A stretch of DNA of 64,000 nt from Nematostella vectensis. Its lineage: Eukaryota; Cnidaria; Anthozoa; Actiniaria; Edwardsiidae. The notes beneath the pieces were generated by a model. That model did not search any database and was not told the origin of the DNA. It saw only the letters and a program-made list of their open reading frames with translations. The DNA lies in NCBI RefSeq assembly GCF_932526225.1, contig NC_064042.1:2649001-2713000 (forward strand). The letters run 5' to 3'. Both the position numbers and the translations under genes were made by a program. How positions within the stretch are numbered: position 1 is the first letter of the stretch; every line of letters starts with the position of its first letter. This document shows positions 1-12,599 of this stretch, one piece after another.

Positions 1-363
1 CCAAACAAGAAAAAATCATCATGAATCCACCTTTGCTTGCAAATATCCATAAGCAAAGCACTTAATTATGCCCCCAAAAGACTTCATGATGTCCTGAGAC
101 ACTCTCCTAATATGCTCATAGCTGTATTTTTGATGAAAAATACAAGCAACCATCAACTTGTGCTGGCTTCAGCACAACGACGAGGGATTAAAAGTGGGGA
201 CCGCAAAGCACCGTTGGAAAGCTTGGATACCGCTGACTAGGTGCAGCCGTGTTTGACTTTGACGGGCTGTATAAAACTCAGAATAGGGGGGAGGTATCTG
301 TTTTCAGTCTGTTTTTTTTTTTTGTAAATTCAGCTCAAAAATAGCCAGGAGTCAATGGGTTAT
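1..363. repeat. Right-hand end of a dispersed repeat, cut by the window edge
   Basis: Positions 1-363 are nearly identical to 20615-20972, with a few substitutions and a longer T-run here. Both end in the same stretch, AGCCAGGAGTCAATGGGTTA. In the second copy that end pairs with an inverted match about 1 kb to the left, so this is probably the right part of the same inverted-repeat element. The 67-codon open frame inside it has no recognisable domain and I do not treat it as a gene. Confidence 0.75.
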
Positions 364-3300
364 ACCATATTTCTATTACGGCCGCGCTGGCTCCGCTATG
401 ACAAGAGTAATCAAACTGTCATGTGACACATAGTCCCTAATTTGTCAGGTTAAAGCGGTTAAAATCCAGAGAGTCCTTTTGTTTAAAAACCAATTTAAAC
501 CACTCAATGCTTGTTGCAGTGCTCCAAAAAGGTTAGTGAAAAAAAGTTAGAAGACCCATTTTTAGCTATGGTTGCAAATCAGACAGCCTTTGTTACACCA
601 GCCTTATGCTAGATCAAAGGTAAACCCCAGTGAGCCAACTAAGAGGTCATCAATGACAATTAATTTTATAATTTTAAATAGAAGCTTTAAACGACCAGAA
701 AGGCGTAATGCGCCATTGAAATTGTTGTGAACAATAATGCGATAAATTTTAGTGAAGGAAAGAACCAAATACGTCAGATCTTCAAGATTTCTAAGAAATG
801 ATCATGTTAATGTGAATGATTTACGAAGTTTGGCAATCAGCTTAGAAACTTTGAGTAAAACAGCTTTCTAAATCAAACCCCCAAATGCACTGTTCGGTCG
901 CATTTTTCCTCAGAAGCTCTTTTCCACCATATCAATATTTTTAGTGCGTTTCCTGACAAAAATTTGAAAGAATTCGGCTAGAAAAATTGCTCACGTTAAA
1001 TTTTGAAATGTTTCAAAGTTTGTGCTCAAGTACAGACTTGGGTTTATTATCATTGAGCTAGGTAGAAAGCTTGATAAGTTATCTTATCCGTGTGAAACGA
1101 TGACTTAAAATGGCGTCGCATGGAATCGAGGACGCCGGACAGTGGCTTATGCAAATGAGCATTTGTTCCGTAGACTGACATGAGGTTTCTCTCTCTGATG
1201 ATTGTAAACATTTTATCAACCCCATAATAAACCGTAAATCCCTATGAAAAACACACATAGAGCTTAAATAGATGTTTTACCAACAGAATTTCGTACAAAT
1301 GTTTACTATCACCAGGGAGAAACCCCAAATCTGTTTCGCCTGTGGTCACAATATCAAGTCTGCAAATCATCGTACGATGTCGCTGTGGACTTTGTCACAC
1401 AATACGCTACGCCTGCAAATGCGAGGACTAATATAAAACAATGCAATGCTTTCTTACGCAAAAGCCCCTCAAGTCCGTTAACAACAGCACGTAAAATGGG
1501 GTAAAACGGTCTATGGGTAACCAGCATGATATAATCAGCAATCACTCCCCACGTGATAGAGCGTAAAGATTATAAGTCCAAGGTTATTTGGCTGTAAGGT
1601 TTCCTTGCAGCTTTATCTCTAACAATACACAAATTACGGACTACCCAAACACGCAATCAAGTGTTCCGCGCTGTAAGATAACGCGACTATAATGGCTATA
1701 AGGCGCAACGATACAATTGCCTAAACTTAGGTGTATATCTACAATCCTGCTACATAGAAGATCACGAGTAAGGCAGGTTACGTACCATGGTTTCGTAGAG
1801 CGCTGTATTGTGCAAGCGTATGTCTATAAGTCTCTGCTCTTGCTCGCCGCTAAGCTTTGTGACGTATGAATGTGGTTACCTCAAATCCCCTTGTCCCGTC
1901 CCCATCTGCGTCCCTGCTGTGCTAAGAAATATGTCATCACACGCTCCGGAAGTGAACTTTGAGTTCCTCTCGGGTGACGACTTATCAAGGTTTTTTTTAT
2001 ATTTCGCTGAACTGGCGTACATGAGGAAAAGATTGGGAGAAAGTGTTTTGCAGTTTTTTCTTTCTCGCGAACGCCAGCCCATTAAAAGACAAAAAAAAGG
2101 GCCTCTGGCTAGCAGGTTAGGGGGATGTATTCCATCGTATATACTAATATATACAAGCCTCAGATCTCCTGGATCTCCTGATTGTGAAAAAAAAATAATC
2201 AAAATATTGTATATTACAAGTTCTAAACAGTCTAAACAACCTGGGCTTTGTTAGGCGAAGCCTCGGATATTTTTTCCATACTGCAACACGTGACTATAAA
2301 TAAAGAATAACAACAAAACACATCGAATAACAAAGCGAGTTTTGTCACTGCAAGTATGTGATAGAGCAATTCCTTAGTTTATATATAGCTAATAGTTTTA
2401 GGCCATATAAAACATGTTGTTGTGGTCACCGCCCGTTGTTTGTCTTCATTTTCAGTCTTTTTCTTCTGTAAAACCGCTAGACATAATGCAAGCTTGAATT
2501 TCGCAGCCTGTCTCTTCGGCAACACGAAAGATGCCATATGCACGTGCCGGACAGAGCAAAGGAGAACAAAAGGCTGCAATATATTTTACCTAGTACCTAG
2601 ATTACAGCGTGCTGTGCATTATGACGAAATTACCACACTACTTTACAGTCCTAACAGTAAGAAAAAGAATTCTTAGCGGGCTTCAATCTCGCTCTACTGA
2701 CATTCGATCGGCAAAATTGAAATAAAGGAAGACTCAAACACAATATTACATGGTCTAAAGTTTTATTTTTCACGATAAAGCAACTGTTTCCGTAATAGCG
2801 AAGCCTTCTTTTTGTGGTGGACACGAAATAAATGATGCATAGTGTAGAATTTTGTTTTATTGACTAGAAACGCATAGGAACCATAATATAGTACTTCCAA
2901 AGGCTCGGACTACATTAGCAAAAAAACAGCTTTACTTTTGTAGCAGCTAAAAGGTGGAATGCATTGCCACTAGAAATCAAAGAAGCCAAGTCAATCACCG
3001 CCTTCTCCGCAAAACTAAGAGAATACATCACAACTCTGTGAATAAGTTTATAAATCAGCAAAGGATTGTTATTGTAAATAGTTTCGTCAAAGATTTTGCT
3101 GTAAACAGATTTGTAAATAGCTTTTATTTATTTTGTTTCTGTTGAGGGCCATGCGTACATTATCATTGTGATATTAAGTGAATCCCTCATTAAAAATGGC
3201 ATCTATCTATAGGAACAAAGAAAGCCAAGAATCTGCGGCGCAGTCTTCAGGTCATCAGGCTCGGGTTTCCTGTGGATAAAAAGGCGAATAAGGGATTTTG

Positions 3301-3613
3301 CACTGGGCCTCACTCTTCTTCCTTGATTTTTGAACCAATCAAAACATACTCACAAACTTGGGTGGAGAGAATATGTTATTGTATCAAAAAATAGAAAAAA
3401 CATATTTCTCTTACAGAGGTACAAAAATATTTCTCTCAAAGTCATATTTTTATACATTTATTGTGATGATCTATGGGCATTTTTTTTGAAGATGAATTGT
3501 TATTTCCATATGTTTTTTTTTTTTAAATAAAAGTTCTCGACGTTGATTAATGTATTGGTTCTTACTACCTTCTCAATGTTGTTCTATTTGGGGAAAGGAA
3601 CAAGGTGAAAGGC
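364..3613. other. Intergenic, no gene seen
   Basis: AT-rich sequence with only short, low-complexity open frames on either strand. I see no exon-like conserved peptide, no RNA gene and no long repeat. The distal promoter of the USF3-like gene is expected at the right end, but no TATA box is evident. Confidence 0.5.
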
Positions 3614-3670
3614 ATGGCGGAGGATTATCCGAACGATTCGCGAAAACATGGCTTCAATTCAAACTCCTAG
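3614..3670 (+). promoter_or_regulatory. Possible upstream ORF overlapping the USF3-like start
   Basis: An ATG at 3614 (context GGCATGGCGGAGG) opens an 18-codon frame that ends at a TAG at 3668-3670. It overlaps the presumed main start at 3648 in another frame. If transcription begins upstream of 3614, ribosomes would meet this ATG first, so it could damp translation. The transcription start is not known. Confidence 0.35.
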
Positions 3671-6600
3671 CCATCAAACCCGACTAGAAATCAGTCCCAG
3701 TGATACCAATAAGTTAAGCTTTCATACAGATACCACATCTACGAGCCATGATAAACAAGCGGATCAAATTCCTATGAAAAGTTCGAGTCCTGATAACCCA
3801 GTGTTTACATCGTCCGCATCATTTTCTGTGCAAAATAAGACCTCCGTACCCTCCATCCCAACTACATCTGTAGGTAAGTTGATCGTCACAAAGGGCAAAA
3901 TCATTGTGTTGCATAGAACGGGGCTAAACATTAGATCGTGTAACAGGTCTGATTTATTTACATGTAACATCTGTGGTATCAGTTGTAAATAACTTCTTGA
4001 TAAAGAGTAGCCTAGCAAAAGAATAAAGCTATTGAAGCGAAGCCTTACCATATAAATTGTGTTTCTACTTGATTATTTCACAGCGTGTTTCTTATTTTTT
4101 GCAAGAATATGAGTAGTCAAACTGAGCTGTCTAGTCTAGTTATATAGCAATAGAAAGCTACTCCGAAAGCATTGCATTTTCATATTTGACATTGTCAGAC
4201 CCTTAAGTAATAACTGCTTCTTATAATTTAGCCTGCTTGTTAATGTGTATTGTCAAGAAACATGTCAGTGCCTTTGAAAATAAGGGCAACACTATCTTCT
4301 GTAACAGTTATACAATCATGCACCTATCTCAAATAAGTATAACCTGCAAGGCTTTATTGGTGTCAAGTAAATAAGCATATAAGCGTAAATATAATACAAA
4401 TCAAGGCTTCAAAAGCTGTACAATTTTTGTTTGTGTTCTCATGGACATTCACATCGCTTTCAGACACCAGGCATACCTGTCAACTCTCCCGCATTAGGCG
4501 GGAGTCTCAAGATTTTGGACCCCTTCTCCCACTCTCCTGCGTTGAGCACCAAATCTTCCGCTTTTTAGCAATTTTTATCGCTTCCGAAAAATTATTCTAT
4601 AGAAAATTGTCATTTTGCCTATTTTCTATTAAAATATTTGAAACAATAATTTCCTTGCGTAGCACAATTTATCTAACATCCTCGTGAGATCTATGTGGAT
4701 TTGTTCATGAGAGCCTTCTATACGACAAACGCCTGCAAGGTTAAACCCACCCCTCCCCCCAAAAAAATGAATATACCCTACCCCTACCCCACAAAAATTC
4801 TCAAGCCTTGAGATTTTTGGAGGTTGACAGGTATGTACCAGGATACAGCCTGTGTTACCCATGAACCACTGCGGGTTACGACAATATATTCTTGGCTGCA
4901 ACCTGATTTAAAATAGGTGTATTACCAGATATTGTATATACCTGCCCTGCTTTGTTCTGTATAATTTGAAATATTTCATGTATTTTAGGAGCAGATACAA
5001 GGGGGCTTTGATTGAGTGAATATCTATCTCTTTTATTAGTAAAAAAATGTAAAAGTTGTGTCTCTTTGTTTTGTAGATAATAATAAACAAACATAACACT
5101 TATATTCAGACCTCTTTATCCACCCATATTTGTAGAATTCTGTATCGGCTCTGATTGAGACCATTGGAACAGGCCCGTAGCCAGGATTTGGAGCGGGGTG
5201 GTTCGTTAGGCAAGCAAATGGTGGTTCGTCCATTTGAGCCGACCAAATTTCTATTACATATTACATTAGGCAATCAATACTTCAAATAAATTCATTCTTG
5301 TATTTAAAATTTTATTAATACGATGCCTTTTAACATATAGCGATAATAATAAAGATAATTATTTTTTAAATATTTTTATAGTAATTTTAAAGACATATTG
5401 ATGTGCACGGTATATCCAGCCAATGTTTTTTTTGTTAACTCTGAGCGGACCTTCAAGCTGGGTGGAGGGGGTTCGTCCGAACCCCCCCTGACTACGGGCC
5501 TTTGAAACTATACAGAGTAACTAAAATATCATTTTTACATTTATTAACACCTTGACATTATATAGGATAAGATTCTCTGTATATAATATATCCGGAAAAT
5601 TAGCTCCTTTTATGGCTTTGACAACCTTGTAATTTGATGTTAGATAAGAAAATGCTTACACATGTGAATTCATAATGATAAACTCATGAGTTGTATTTCC
5701 CTTTTCAGCGGTTGTACCACCTGCTGTGGTTGCGTCCATCATAGAACAGGGATTCCCTGCTCTGGCCAAAACCACAAAACCGATTCCTGCAAGTGTATTT
5801 TCCTATCGGTTTGCCTCCCCAACAAACAACAAAACTCCATATTACATTTCATCTGATATTGTGCTAAGGTAGGGTTATGAACTTCACAGTATGTTACATC
5901 TATACATTGGTAGTATAATCTGAGACAAATATGATTCTTTTTTTATTTATTTCTTGTTACATAAAGTAGTTTTGTAATATGCATTTCATTTTGTGTGTAA
6001 TGTGGTTTTGAAGTCGGGAAATTAAGGTCCATGTTGAGTATTGTCATACCTGTCATATAATTCAAATGAGAATGTGAACACACAATCCATCATTATGTAT
6101 AGAAACACTCAAACAGAAACAAAACACAAATTCAATACATCTTACTTGCTCAATTTTATTTGTGAAGTATAAAATACTACAATGAACTTATGATTTTCAT
6201 CACAAAAACAAAACATTATTGTCACAGAAGCTTGATCAGTGGATGCTAAAGTTGTACTAATCCAAATACTGTGCTTTTAGTGGGGGAATAGCACAGCAGA
6301 CACGGAGAAGAATTGCTAAGGTTGTACTAATCCAAATACTGTGCTTTTAGTGGGGGAATAGCACAGCAGACACGGAGAAGAATTGCTAAAGTTGTACTAA
6401 TCCAAATACTGTGCTTTTAGTGGGGGAATAGCACAGCAGACACGGAGAAGAATTGCTAAAGTTGTACTAATCCAAATACTGTGCTTTTAGTGGGGGAATA
6501 GCACAGCAGACACGGAGAAGAATTGCTAAAGTTGTACTAATCCAAATACTGTGCTTTTAGTGGGGGAATAGCACAGCAGACACGGAGAAGAATTGTTCAC

Positions 6601-9600
6601 AATGAAGGTACAGTCTTTGTTTAATGTTTTACCTATTAGATGTCTGGTTTCTATGTGATTGCCTACCCAGTGTTGATTATATATTGGATTGGCTTAACTG
6701 TTGAAAGAGAGGCGTAAATCGTAGAAAATTCGCTCACTTAAGTGAAAATTAGTATTAGTATAAGTCCTGGTTTAATCATAGGAATAATGAATCTTGTGAT
6801 AGTCTTGCTATTTGATTCCTTATGGCTGCTGTGTTGTGCTAACAGTTGAAAGAAGAAGGAAGGACAAGATCAATAACTGGATCACAAAGCTGGCAGAGGT
6901 TGTTCCTGATTGTGCTAGAGGAAAACAGGTAAACATAAATATAAATAATTATATCTTATTAAGTGATCCCTTGCTTGGATTGCATTACACTTATACTGCT
7001 TTCTTATTTTCTTAATGTTTTTTTTGTAGAGCAAAAACATTGTGCTAGAGAAGTCTGTGGAGTACCTGAAAGATGTGAATAAAAAGCTTGCTCAGTTTGA
7101 CCAAATTCAGCAAAACAGAGATCAGCTAGGTAGGTGGGATATCATGGGAAGGCTGGAATATTTCTAATTGATAGCTCCGTGAAAATGTCTGTCTGTCTAT
7201 CTATTCACATGTCTCTAACTGTTTTCATTTGACAGCTACTGATAACCAAGTAATGAAGGATCAGTTAAAGACACTTCAACAACAGAACAACGAACTGTGC
7301 CAGTTGTTACAAGCACATGAGATAAAAATCCCAGATAACCTGAACCTCCTTTCCCAACCATTCCAGCCACATACCAATAATGATGAAAAACAAACATCAG
7401 AAAGCATTGTAATACATTCTGGAGCTTCAGCTTCAGTTTCAGTGCCAACAGAGAACACCAACGTTACTTGGTCATTAGCCAGCCGTGTTTCCGTCACAAC
7501 TGCTCCACACTCATCTGTGTTGACAGGTGAACAAGATGATTCTAAGGAGACAATTGGATCTGCACTCCAACAGACTGATAATCAAAATGTTACTATAACA
7601 ACAAGTAACAATGAGTCACCTATTGTCATGCCAACAAGTACAGCTCAGAACCAAACCCAGGAAGAGAATACTTCATTCATTGGACCGGCATCTGTAATGG
7701 ATCAGCAACAAGGTGTTTCCTTAGAAGGCAGTCGCCCTGTTAACATGATTACTTGTTTGCCTGTTGTTGGGGATTCTATATCTGGGAATAGTCAGGCAGT
7801 GGTTGCGGGGGCACCAGGCAGTCTGAATCAAACGCAGTCCATGTTCTCGCTGCACACTGTTTCATCTATCATGCAGTCTCCTAACCTAGGGATGCAGGTG
7901 TCTTTGGTGCCAAACACCTCAGTCTCAAATAATTCTGTTGTTCCAGTCAATCTCACTCTTCCAGCGATACAAACAACTGTTAGTCCTGTATTACCACAAG
8001 GCTTAATCAATGTCGCTGCTCCAGGCTCAACAGCAGTCATCCCTAGTGCAAAAGTTAATCAAACAAGCTTGGTCAAGTCTGTGGCAACTCCAACTTCTTC
8101 GGGAAGCAACCAGTTTGTGTCTGCAACTGTTATTAATGCAGGTCTTGTTTCAAGGGTACCAGGAAACAATGTAGTACCATTATCGTCAATTCCTGCACGT
8201 ACACAAGGGGCTGCAACTACTAATGTGCCATGCGGGGGTGTGCTTCCGTCCGGAATTGTGTCTGGCCCACTGCAAAACCCGGGTCCTACAGTCATGACAA
8301 AATTAGTGCAAGATAGAAACTATGTGCTGACCAGTCGTCCTCAACAAACCACTATGACTATCAACACAAATCAGTTATCTGGTTTACTTGGTAACCCTGT
8401 TGGTCCTTTATCAGGTAATCCTGGCATTACTACGCTCGGTCCCACACAAGGGCACAGAATTGTTGCGGTGAATATTCCTCAACTTCAAGGGACCAACAAT
8501 TCTGGAAAGAGTACTTCTGTGGCACCAACAATAGTTGCACTCACCAATCCTGGGATACAGACAGGGAGTACTGGTAACAAAAGTTTCGCTGTTAATGTTC
8601 AAACACAAGGCACCATGAACACCAATTCACTGCCTGTAATAAACAAAAGTTTCGCTGTCAACGTTCCCGGCCAAACACAGGCAAACATCAATTCGCTGAC
8701 TGCACTGAACATGGGCTTTGCTGTCAATGTACCTGTTCAAACACCAGGAGTTGTTAATACCAATCCACTTACTGGAATAAATAAAAGTTTTGCTGTCAAT
8801 ATTCCTGTCCAAACACAAGGCAGCATTGCTACCAATTTACTAACTGGAATAAACAGGAGCTTTGCTGTGAAAATACCTGTACAAGCACCGCTCCTGTTGA
8901 CAAGCCCCACCACAGTACAAGGTCTTGTGACTGTAAATATTCCAACCAATCATAACGTAGGTACAGTACAACAAAAGACGACACCGAGTGTCATACCAAT
9001 TAACACTCAGACGTCTGGAAACCAGATCTCTATTCTCCCTGGAAACTACTCAAGCACGACTGCAACGGTTGGACTCACGCCTTCGCCACATACTGCATTT
9101 GTCATCGTGAGGAGTACACAGCCTTCACAAATTCAGCCGCAGAGTTCTCCTAGCAGTAGTGCAAGTGCATCCTCTCAGGCAAGCCAGCCTATTTTGGTCC
9201 AGGGTAACACTGGAACGCGGTTAACCACATCTGTGCAGCAGAATGCCTCATATATAAGCCAAAACGTTGTATTTCCGTTGCAAAAAGGTGTTAATGGCAT
9301 CCCAAATGTTCTAGGTAATACATTCACGACCGCTCAGCCAACTGCTTTGACGAGAGTAAGTTTGACACCCATTGTAAATGTTGCTGGAGGAAATGTTTCA
9401 ACGCGTAAACCGAGAACGAAGCCAGGAAAACGCAGCCAAGCATCGGATAGCGGAACATTGGAACCGCTTGCTAAAATTACAAAGGCTTCCTCCACAAAAC
9501 GGAATACTGGCAAGAGAAAACCTGATACCAAAAAGAACAACCGGTCTAAACCAAGAGAGAAGGCAGCAACGCCTGTAGCTACAATGGCACAACCAACATG

Positions 9601-10846
9601 TGCGCCGAATGACGGAGTGTCTACGAGACCGAGGCATGCCCAGCTATCGTCAAACAACAACTCAAGCCAGCAGGACGACGTGCTTAGTAACTTTAACATC
9701 AGTAATCTCATACCATGTATTACCTCACAATCATCTGCCCCGACACAAAAACAGGTCGCTACACATTTGAACTCGGTGGCCACTCATCCTGCGAGCAAAA
9801 GCTCGACCGCCTCCAACAGAAGTCTTGGACCAGTGACCACCACGCGCCTGTCACATAGTATTGAGTCGCTGACTGGAAAGCAAGGATTACAGCAGGCGCA
9901 GATAAGGGAGGCTATGAATCACCAACAATCCAATGCGTCCAATGTGTTGAGTTTTTCCGCAGAGTCCCTGTTTACCACAGGCGATGATTTCCTTCACAAC
10001 ATCCCACCCATCAGCACCTCTTTATCGAATCAAAGTCTGAATAACTCGTTCAGCATCCCGAGTTTTCAGGACACCGTCGATACTTCGTCTCATCAGGGGA
10101 CCTCCAACTTCTCAGCTGAAGCTCTGATTGGCTCAGATTTAATGCTGTCAAGCGAAAGTTCAGCCAATCAGAGTTCGTGTAGTCAATCCAATCAGAGCAG
10201 TAAGCCAGCTCGAACTCAGATGTTTTCGGATTTTTCAGCGGAATCTTTGATCAATTCGACCGACTTAGGATCTGGGCTATCTTACGCTATTGATAACTTG
10301 ATGGCTCGATCAGACTCTGGCTACAACACGAGCGCGATGGTCACAGTCAACCCGAACTTGATACACAACGTGCCGACAAATAATTCCCAAGAGGGGGTGG
10401 GAGCGCTGCGTGGACTTCAGGGAGCAACCGCTGACACGTCAGACCAGAGGAATCCCGCAAACATGGAGTGTTCTTCGTCGTATTTGGGAATGACTACTCA
10501 GTCTTCCTACACAGCATTCTCCTTCAACCAAAAACAACAGAAGGAACCCTATGCGTATAAACCGAACGGCTCTGTTGTTTACAGTGGACGGTCGAGCTCC
10601 TCCTCAACCTCCCCCACGTATCTCAAGCACTCAGTAGACAGTATTACCTCGTCATTCTATGGCGCCATGTCCTCGGCCCCTGCAGGACTGGTGGGGACAC
10701 CCCACAACAACGCTGCCCCCGTGGCACCCTACACGGGACTGTACAGTGACCAGTTAAACGGCCAGCAACCTAATGGGAATAATATTTTCATTGCTAATGG
10801 ACACAATAGGAGCTTCCATGGCTCAACTATGGGTAGTTATGCCTAG
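3648..10846 (+). CDS. USF3: USF3-like bHLH transcription factor, six exons, about 1408 aa
   Basis: Exons by splice sites and unbroken phase: 3648-3873, 5709-5868, 6561-6607, 6846-6928, 7030-7129, 7236-10846. The basic region is split between exons 3 and 4 (TRRRIVHNE then VERRRKDKINNWITKL), followed by helix 2 with VEYLKDVNKK and a Gln-rich coil. This is an E-box-binding bHLH protein expected in the nucleus. The basic helix resembles USF1/2. The very long low-complexity tail resembles USF3: it holds three FSAE(A/S)L motifs (about nt 9955, 10109, 10239) and a LSNFNISNLIP stretch. A Lys/Arg-rich patch near nt 9405-9560 could be a nuclear localisation signal. Exon 6 also contains five in-frame repeats. 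The start at 3648 is the first ATG in frame; exons further 5' cannot be excluded. An array of decoy splice acceptors precedes exon 3. Confidence 0.85.
4471..4836. mobile_element. MITE-like element in intron 1 of the USF3-like gene
   Basis: The ends are inverted: CATACCTGTCAACT at 4472-4485 and GGTTGACAGGTATG at 4822-4835. The inner flanks also mirror each other (TCTCAAGATTTT near 4505 and CTTGAGATTTTTGG near 4807). It has no coding capacity and is 366 bp long, as expected for a non-autonomous DNA transposon. A diverged relative of its left end lies near 24366. Confidence 0.7.
5171..5501. mobile_element. MITE-like element with AGGCCCGTAGCCAGG ends
   Basis: It starts AGGCCCGTAGCCAGG and ends with the near inverse, CCTGACTACGGGCCT. 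The inner flanks contain GGTTCGT on the left and TTCGTCCGAACC on the right. There is no coding potential. The ends belong to the CGTAGCCAGG-type family seen at 17875, 34080 and, more loosely, 12126 and 61265. It lies in intron 1 of the USF3-like gene. Confidence 0.7.
6245..6594 (+). repeat. Five tandem 70-bp units, each with a splice acceptor and part of exon 3
   Basis: Units begin at 6245, 6315, 6385, 6455 and 6525 and are almost identical. Each holds a branch-point-like TACTAAT, a tract ending in TGCTTTTAG, and then the first 30 or so bases of exon 3. Acceptor AGs fall at 6279-6280, 6349-6350, 6419-6420, 6489-6490 and 6559-6560. Only the last leads into the intact exon 6561-6607. From any earlier acceptor the reading frame runs into the TAG of the next unit's acceptor. 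Confidence 0.95.
8576..8890 (+). repeat. Coding tandem repeat, five units of 22-24 codons
   Basis: Five in-frame units start at 8576, 8642, 8708, 8780 and 8852, so spacing is 66, 66, 72 and 72 bases. Each has the core NKSFAVN(V/I)P or a close variant, followed by a Gln/Thr-rich linker. Because units are multiples of three the USF3-like frame stays open. Function is unknown; it lies in the presumed disordered activation region. Confidence 0.9.
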
Positions 10847-11600
10847 CAATGAGAAGGCGTCGTTTAACTGTGTAAAGCAGATCCCCTTGTTAATAGCGAC
10901 AGCATCTCTGCACTTTTATTAAAGTAATTTTTTTAACTCCTGTTTGAGTCAAATGACTCTGTTTTAAAGTTTCATAATTTATCTGGTTGGTCCAGACTGT
11001 CGCTATGTCTCGATCGGACGTATGAGCTTTATAATATACACGAGAGGTGTAGGAGTGATAGAACGTTGACTGTTTGTAAGGAAGCGGAGATTACAACCAT
11101 GATAAAGAAAAATTGTTGGCAAAAACAAACAAACAGCTAACTTGAACAAATTGATAAAAATTTACAAAAATATCGTTTTGCTTGATAACGCACACTTAGT
11201 TAAGCAGGAAGAGCATATCTTGCGCTCAACCAGCCGACCTTGTTTTATTAGATTTTCCCAAAAAAACAAATACATATTTGTATCATCAGAACAGGTTGCA
11301 AGCGCAAGAAAACGAGTAGCGTTCTGTTGTGCTCGCGTTTCGATGGTTCATCATGTCCATTTCCGGTGCCTACCTGGAACTTAAGCTAACTAACTAAGCA
11401 TCGACTTGTTTATGAATGGAATTGCTTTGGTTTTTTTAAGATAACATTAGAAAATTAGTATTTATTATTAGATAGCATGAAGGGGGTATTTTATTGTTTA
11501 AAAAAATATGTTTAAATGTATAGTAATTGGTTCAGCACTTTTACTGCTCTAGTTCTTTGTACAATACAAATTAAAAATATCTAATGTAAAAGAATCCATA
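10847..11600. other. 3' flank of the USF3-like gene
   Basis: AT-rich sequence after the TAG at 10844-10846. TATTAAAG near 10917 could be a weak polyadenylation signal. No other gene is visible on either strand. Confidence 0.4.
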
Positions 11601-11639
11601 TATTATGTTCTTCTTTTAAGGATAAAAATCCCTGTATTG

Positions 11640-12590
11640 TGGAGGTGTATCCGTCTGTATATGCTGGAAAAATCCCATGTGTTTCTCCATAAATCTTTCT
11701 TTGCCCATTTGTTGTTTAAATGTTTGGACTTTGTTCTGTTGAAAATATTCAGTCCGTATCCAGGATAGAGAGATTGCAGAGTGTGATGATTCAAATGTGC
11801 CTTTAGCGCTCGAGGCTCTCTAAAGCATTTACCAAATTGTGGACATTCATAAGGCTTCTCTCGGTATGTGTTTTCAAGTGTATGTTCAAAGTTCCAGCAC
11901 TTCTTGCAGAGCCGTATCAGGCCACTTAAGATAGGGGGGGGGGGGGGAGCACAATACAAAAACATCAAGAAAATATTGGGGTGGGGGTCTCAGCAAAGCC
12001 CCTGCTTGTCATTTCCTTATAATTTTTGAAAAAATTGGCGGGGAGCTCACCAACGCCCCTGCTTGTCATTTCCTTATAATTTTTGAAAATATTGGGGGGA
12101 GGCACATGTCCCCAGTGCCCCACCCCCTGCTACGGCCCTGTCTTGCATTCGCGACACTCAGATGACCTGTTGGTAGTGCCTAAAAGGATGTTGTTTTAGC
12201 TGTACAGCCAAGCAAAGCATTTTTCTTAGTAAGGAGGCTTTACGTTGCATGCATTTTAAGTTTTGCAGTATTAACAAAGGATTTACCACACAGTTGGCAC
12301 TCAAATGGTTTTTCGCTTGTATGTACAATAGAATGCTCGAGAAGCCATTGCAACACTCGTGACACTTCAACGGCTTGTTATCGAAATGTCTTATTCTGTT
12401 TCTCTAACAATTCACCTTGACCAAAGCGCCTTCCACATTCCGAACACTCGAATGGCTTTCCAATGTTATTCATTTTAGAATAAATCTCTACAAAAATAGA
12501 TTTCTCGATGAATCTTCCGCACTCTTGGCACTTAAATGGCTTGTCTTCTTCGATATTGATAGCACACCCAATTCTCCATCGCAAGTTTGA
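11640..12590 (-). pseudogene. Decayed C2H2 zinc-finger gene
   Basis: On the - strand there are scattered fragments of classic Kruppel-type fingers and linkers. One is EKPYECPQFGKCFREPRALK (11785-11860 region). Others are GKPFECSECGRRFG (about 12425-12475) and KPFKCQECGRF (about 12505-12540). The frames shift between fragments, stops intervene, several cysteines or histidines are missing, and a MITE-like repeat (11925-12141) splits the region. This is most likely the remains of a poly-zinc-finger gene. The alternative, an intact gene with several short exons, is unlikely because finger cores are broken rather than cut at splice sites. Confidence 0.7.
11925..12141. mobile_element. MITE-like repeat with a CTGCTACGGCCCTG end
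   Basis: The interior (G-run, CACAATACA, AAGAAAATATTGG, CTTGTCATTTCCTTATAATT) matches the element at 61265-61426. The right end CCCTGCTACGGCCCTG is clear; the left end is degraded. The segment with CTTGTCATTTCCTTATAATT is doubled (about 12007 and 12062). It interrupts the zinc-finger relic. Confidence 0.65.
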
Positions 12591-12599
12591 GCCTCAGTT

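Noticed and set aside
1808-2254. 148-codon frame near the left edge
   Set aside because: Low complexity, no recognisable peptide, and an overlapping frame on the other strand; nothing supports coding.
9334-9783. 149-codon frame opposite the USF3-like exon
   Set aside because: It is a shadow of the coding strand and shows no recognisable domain.
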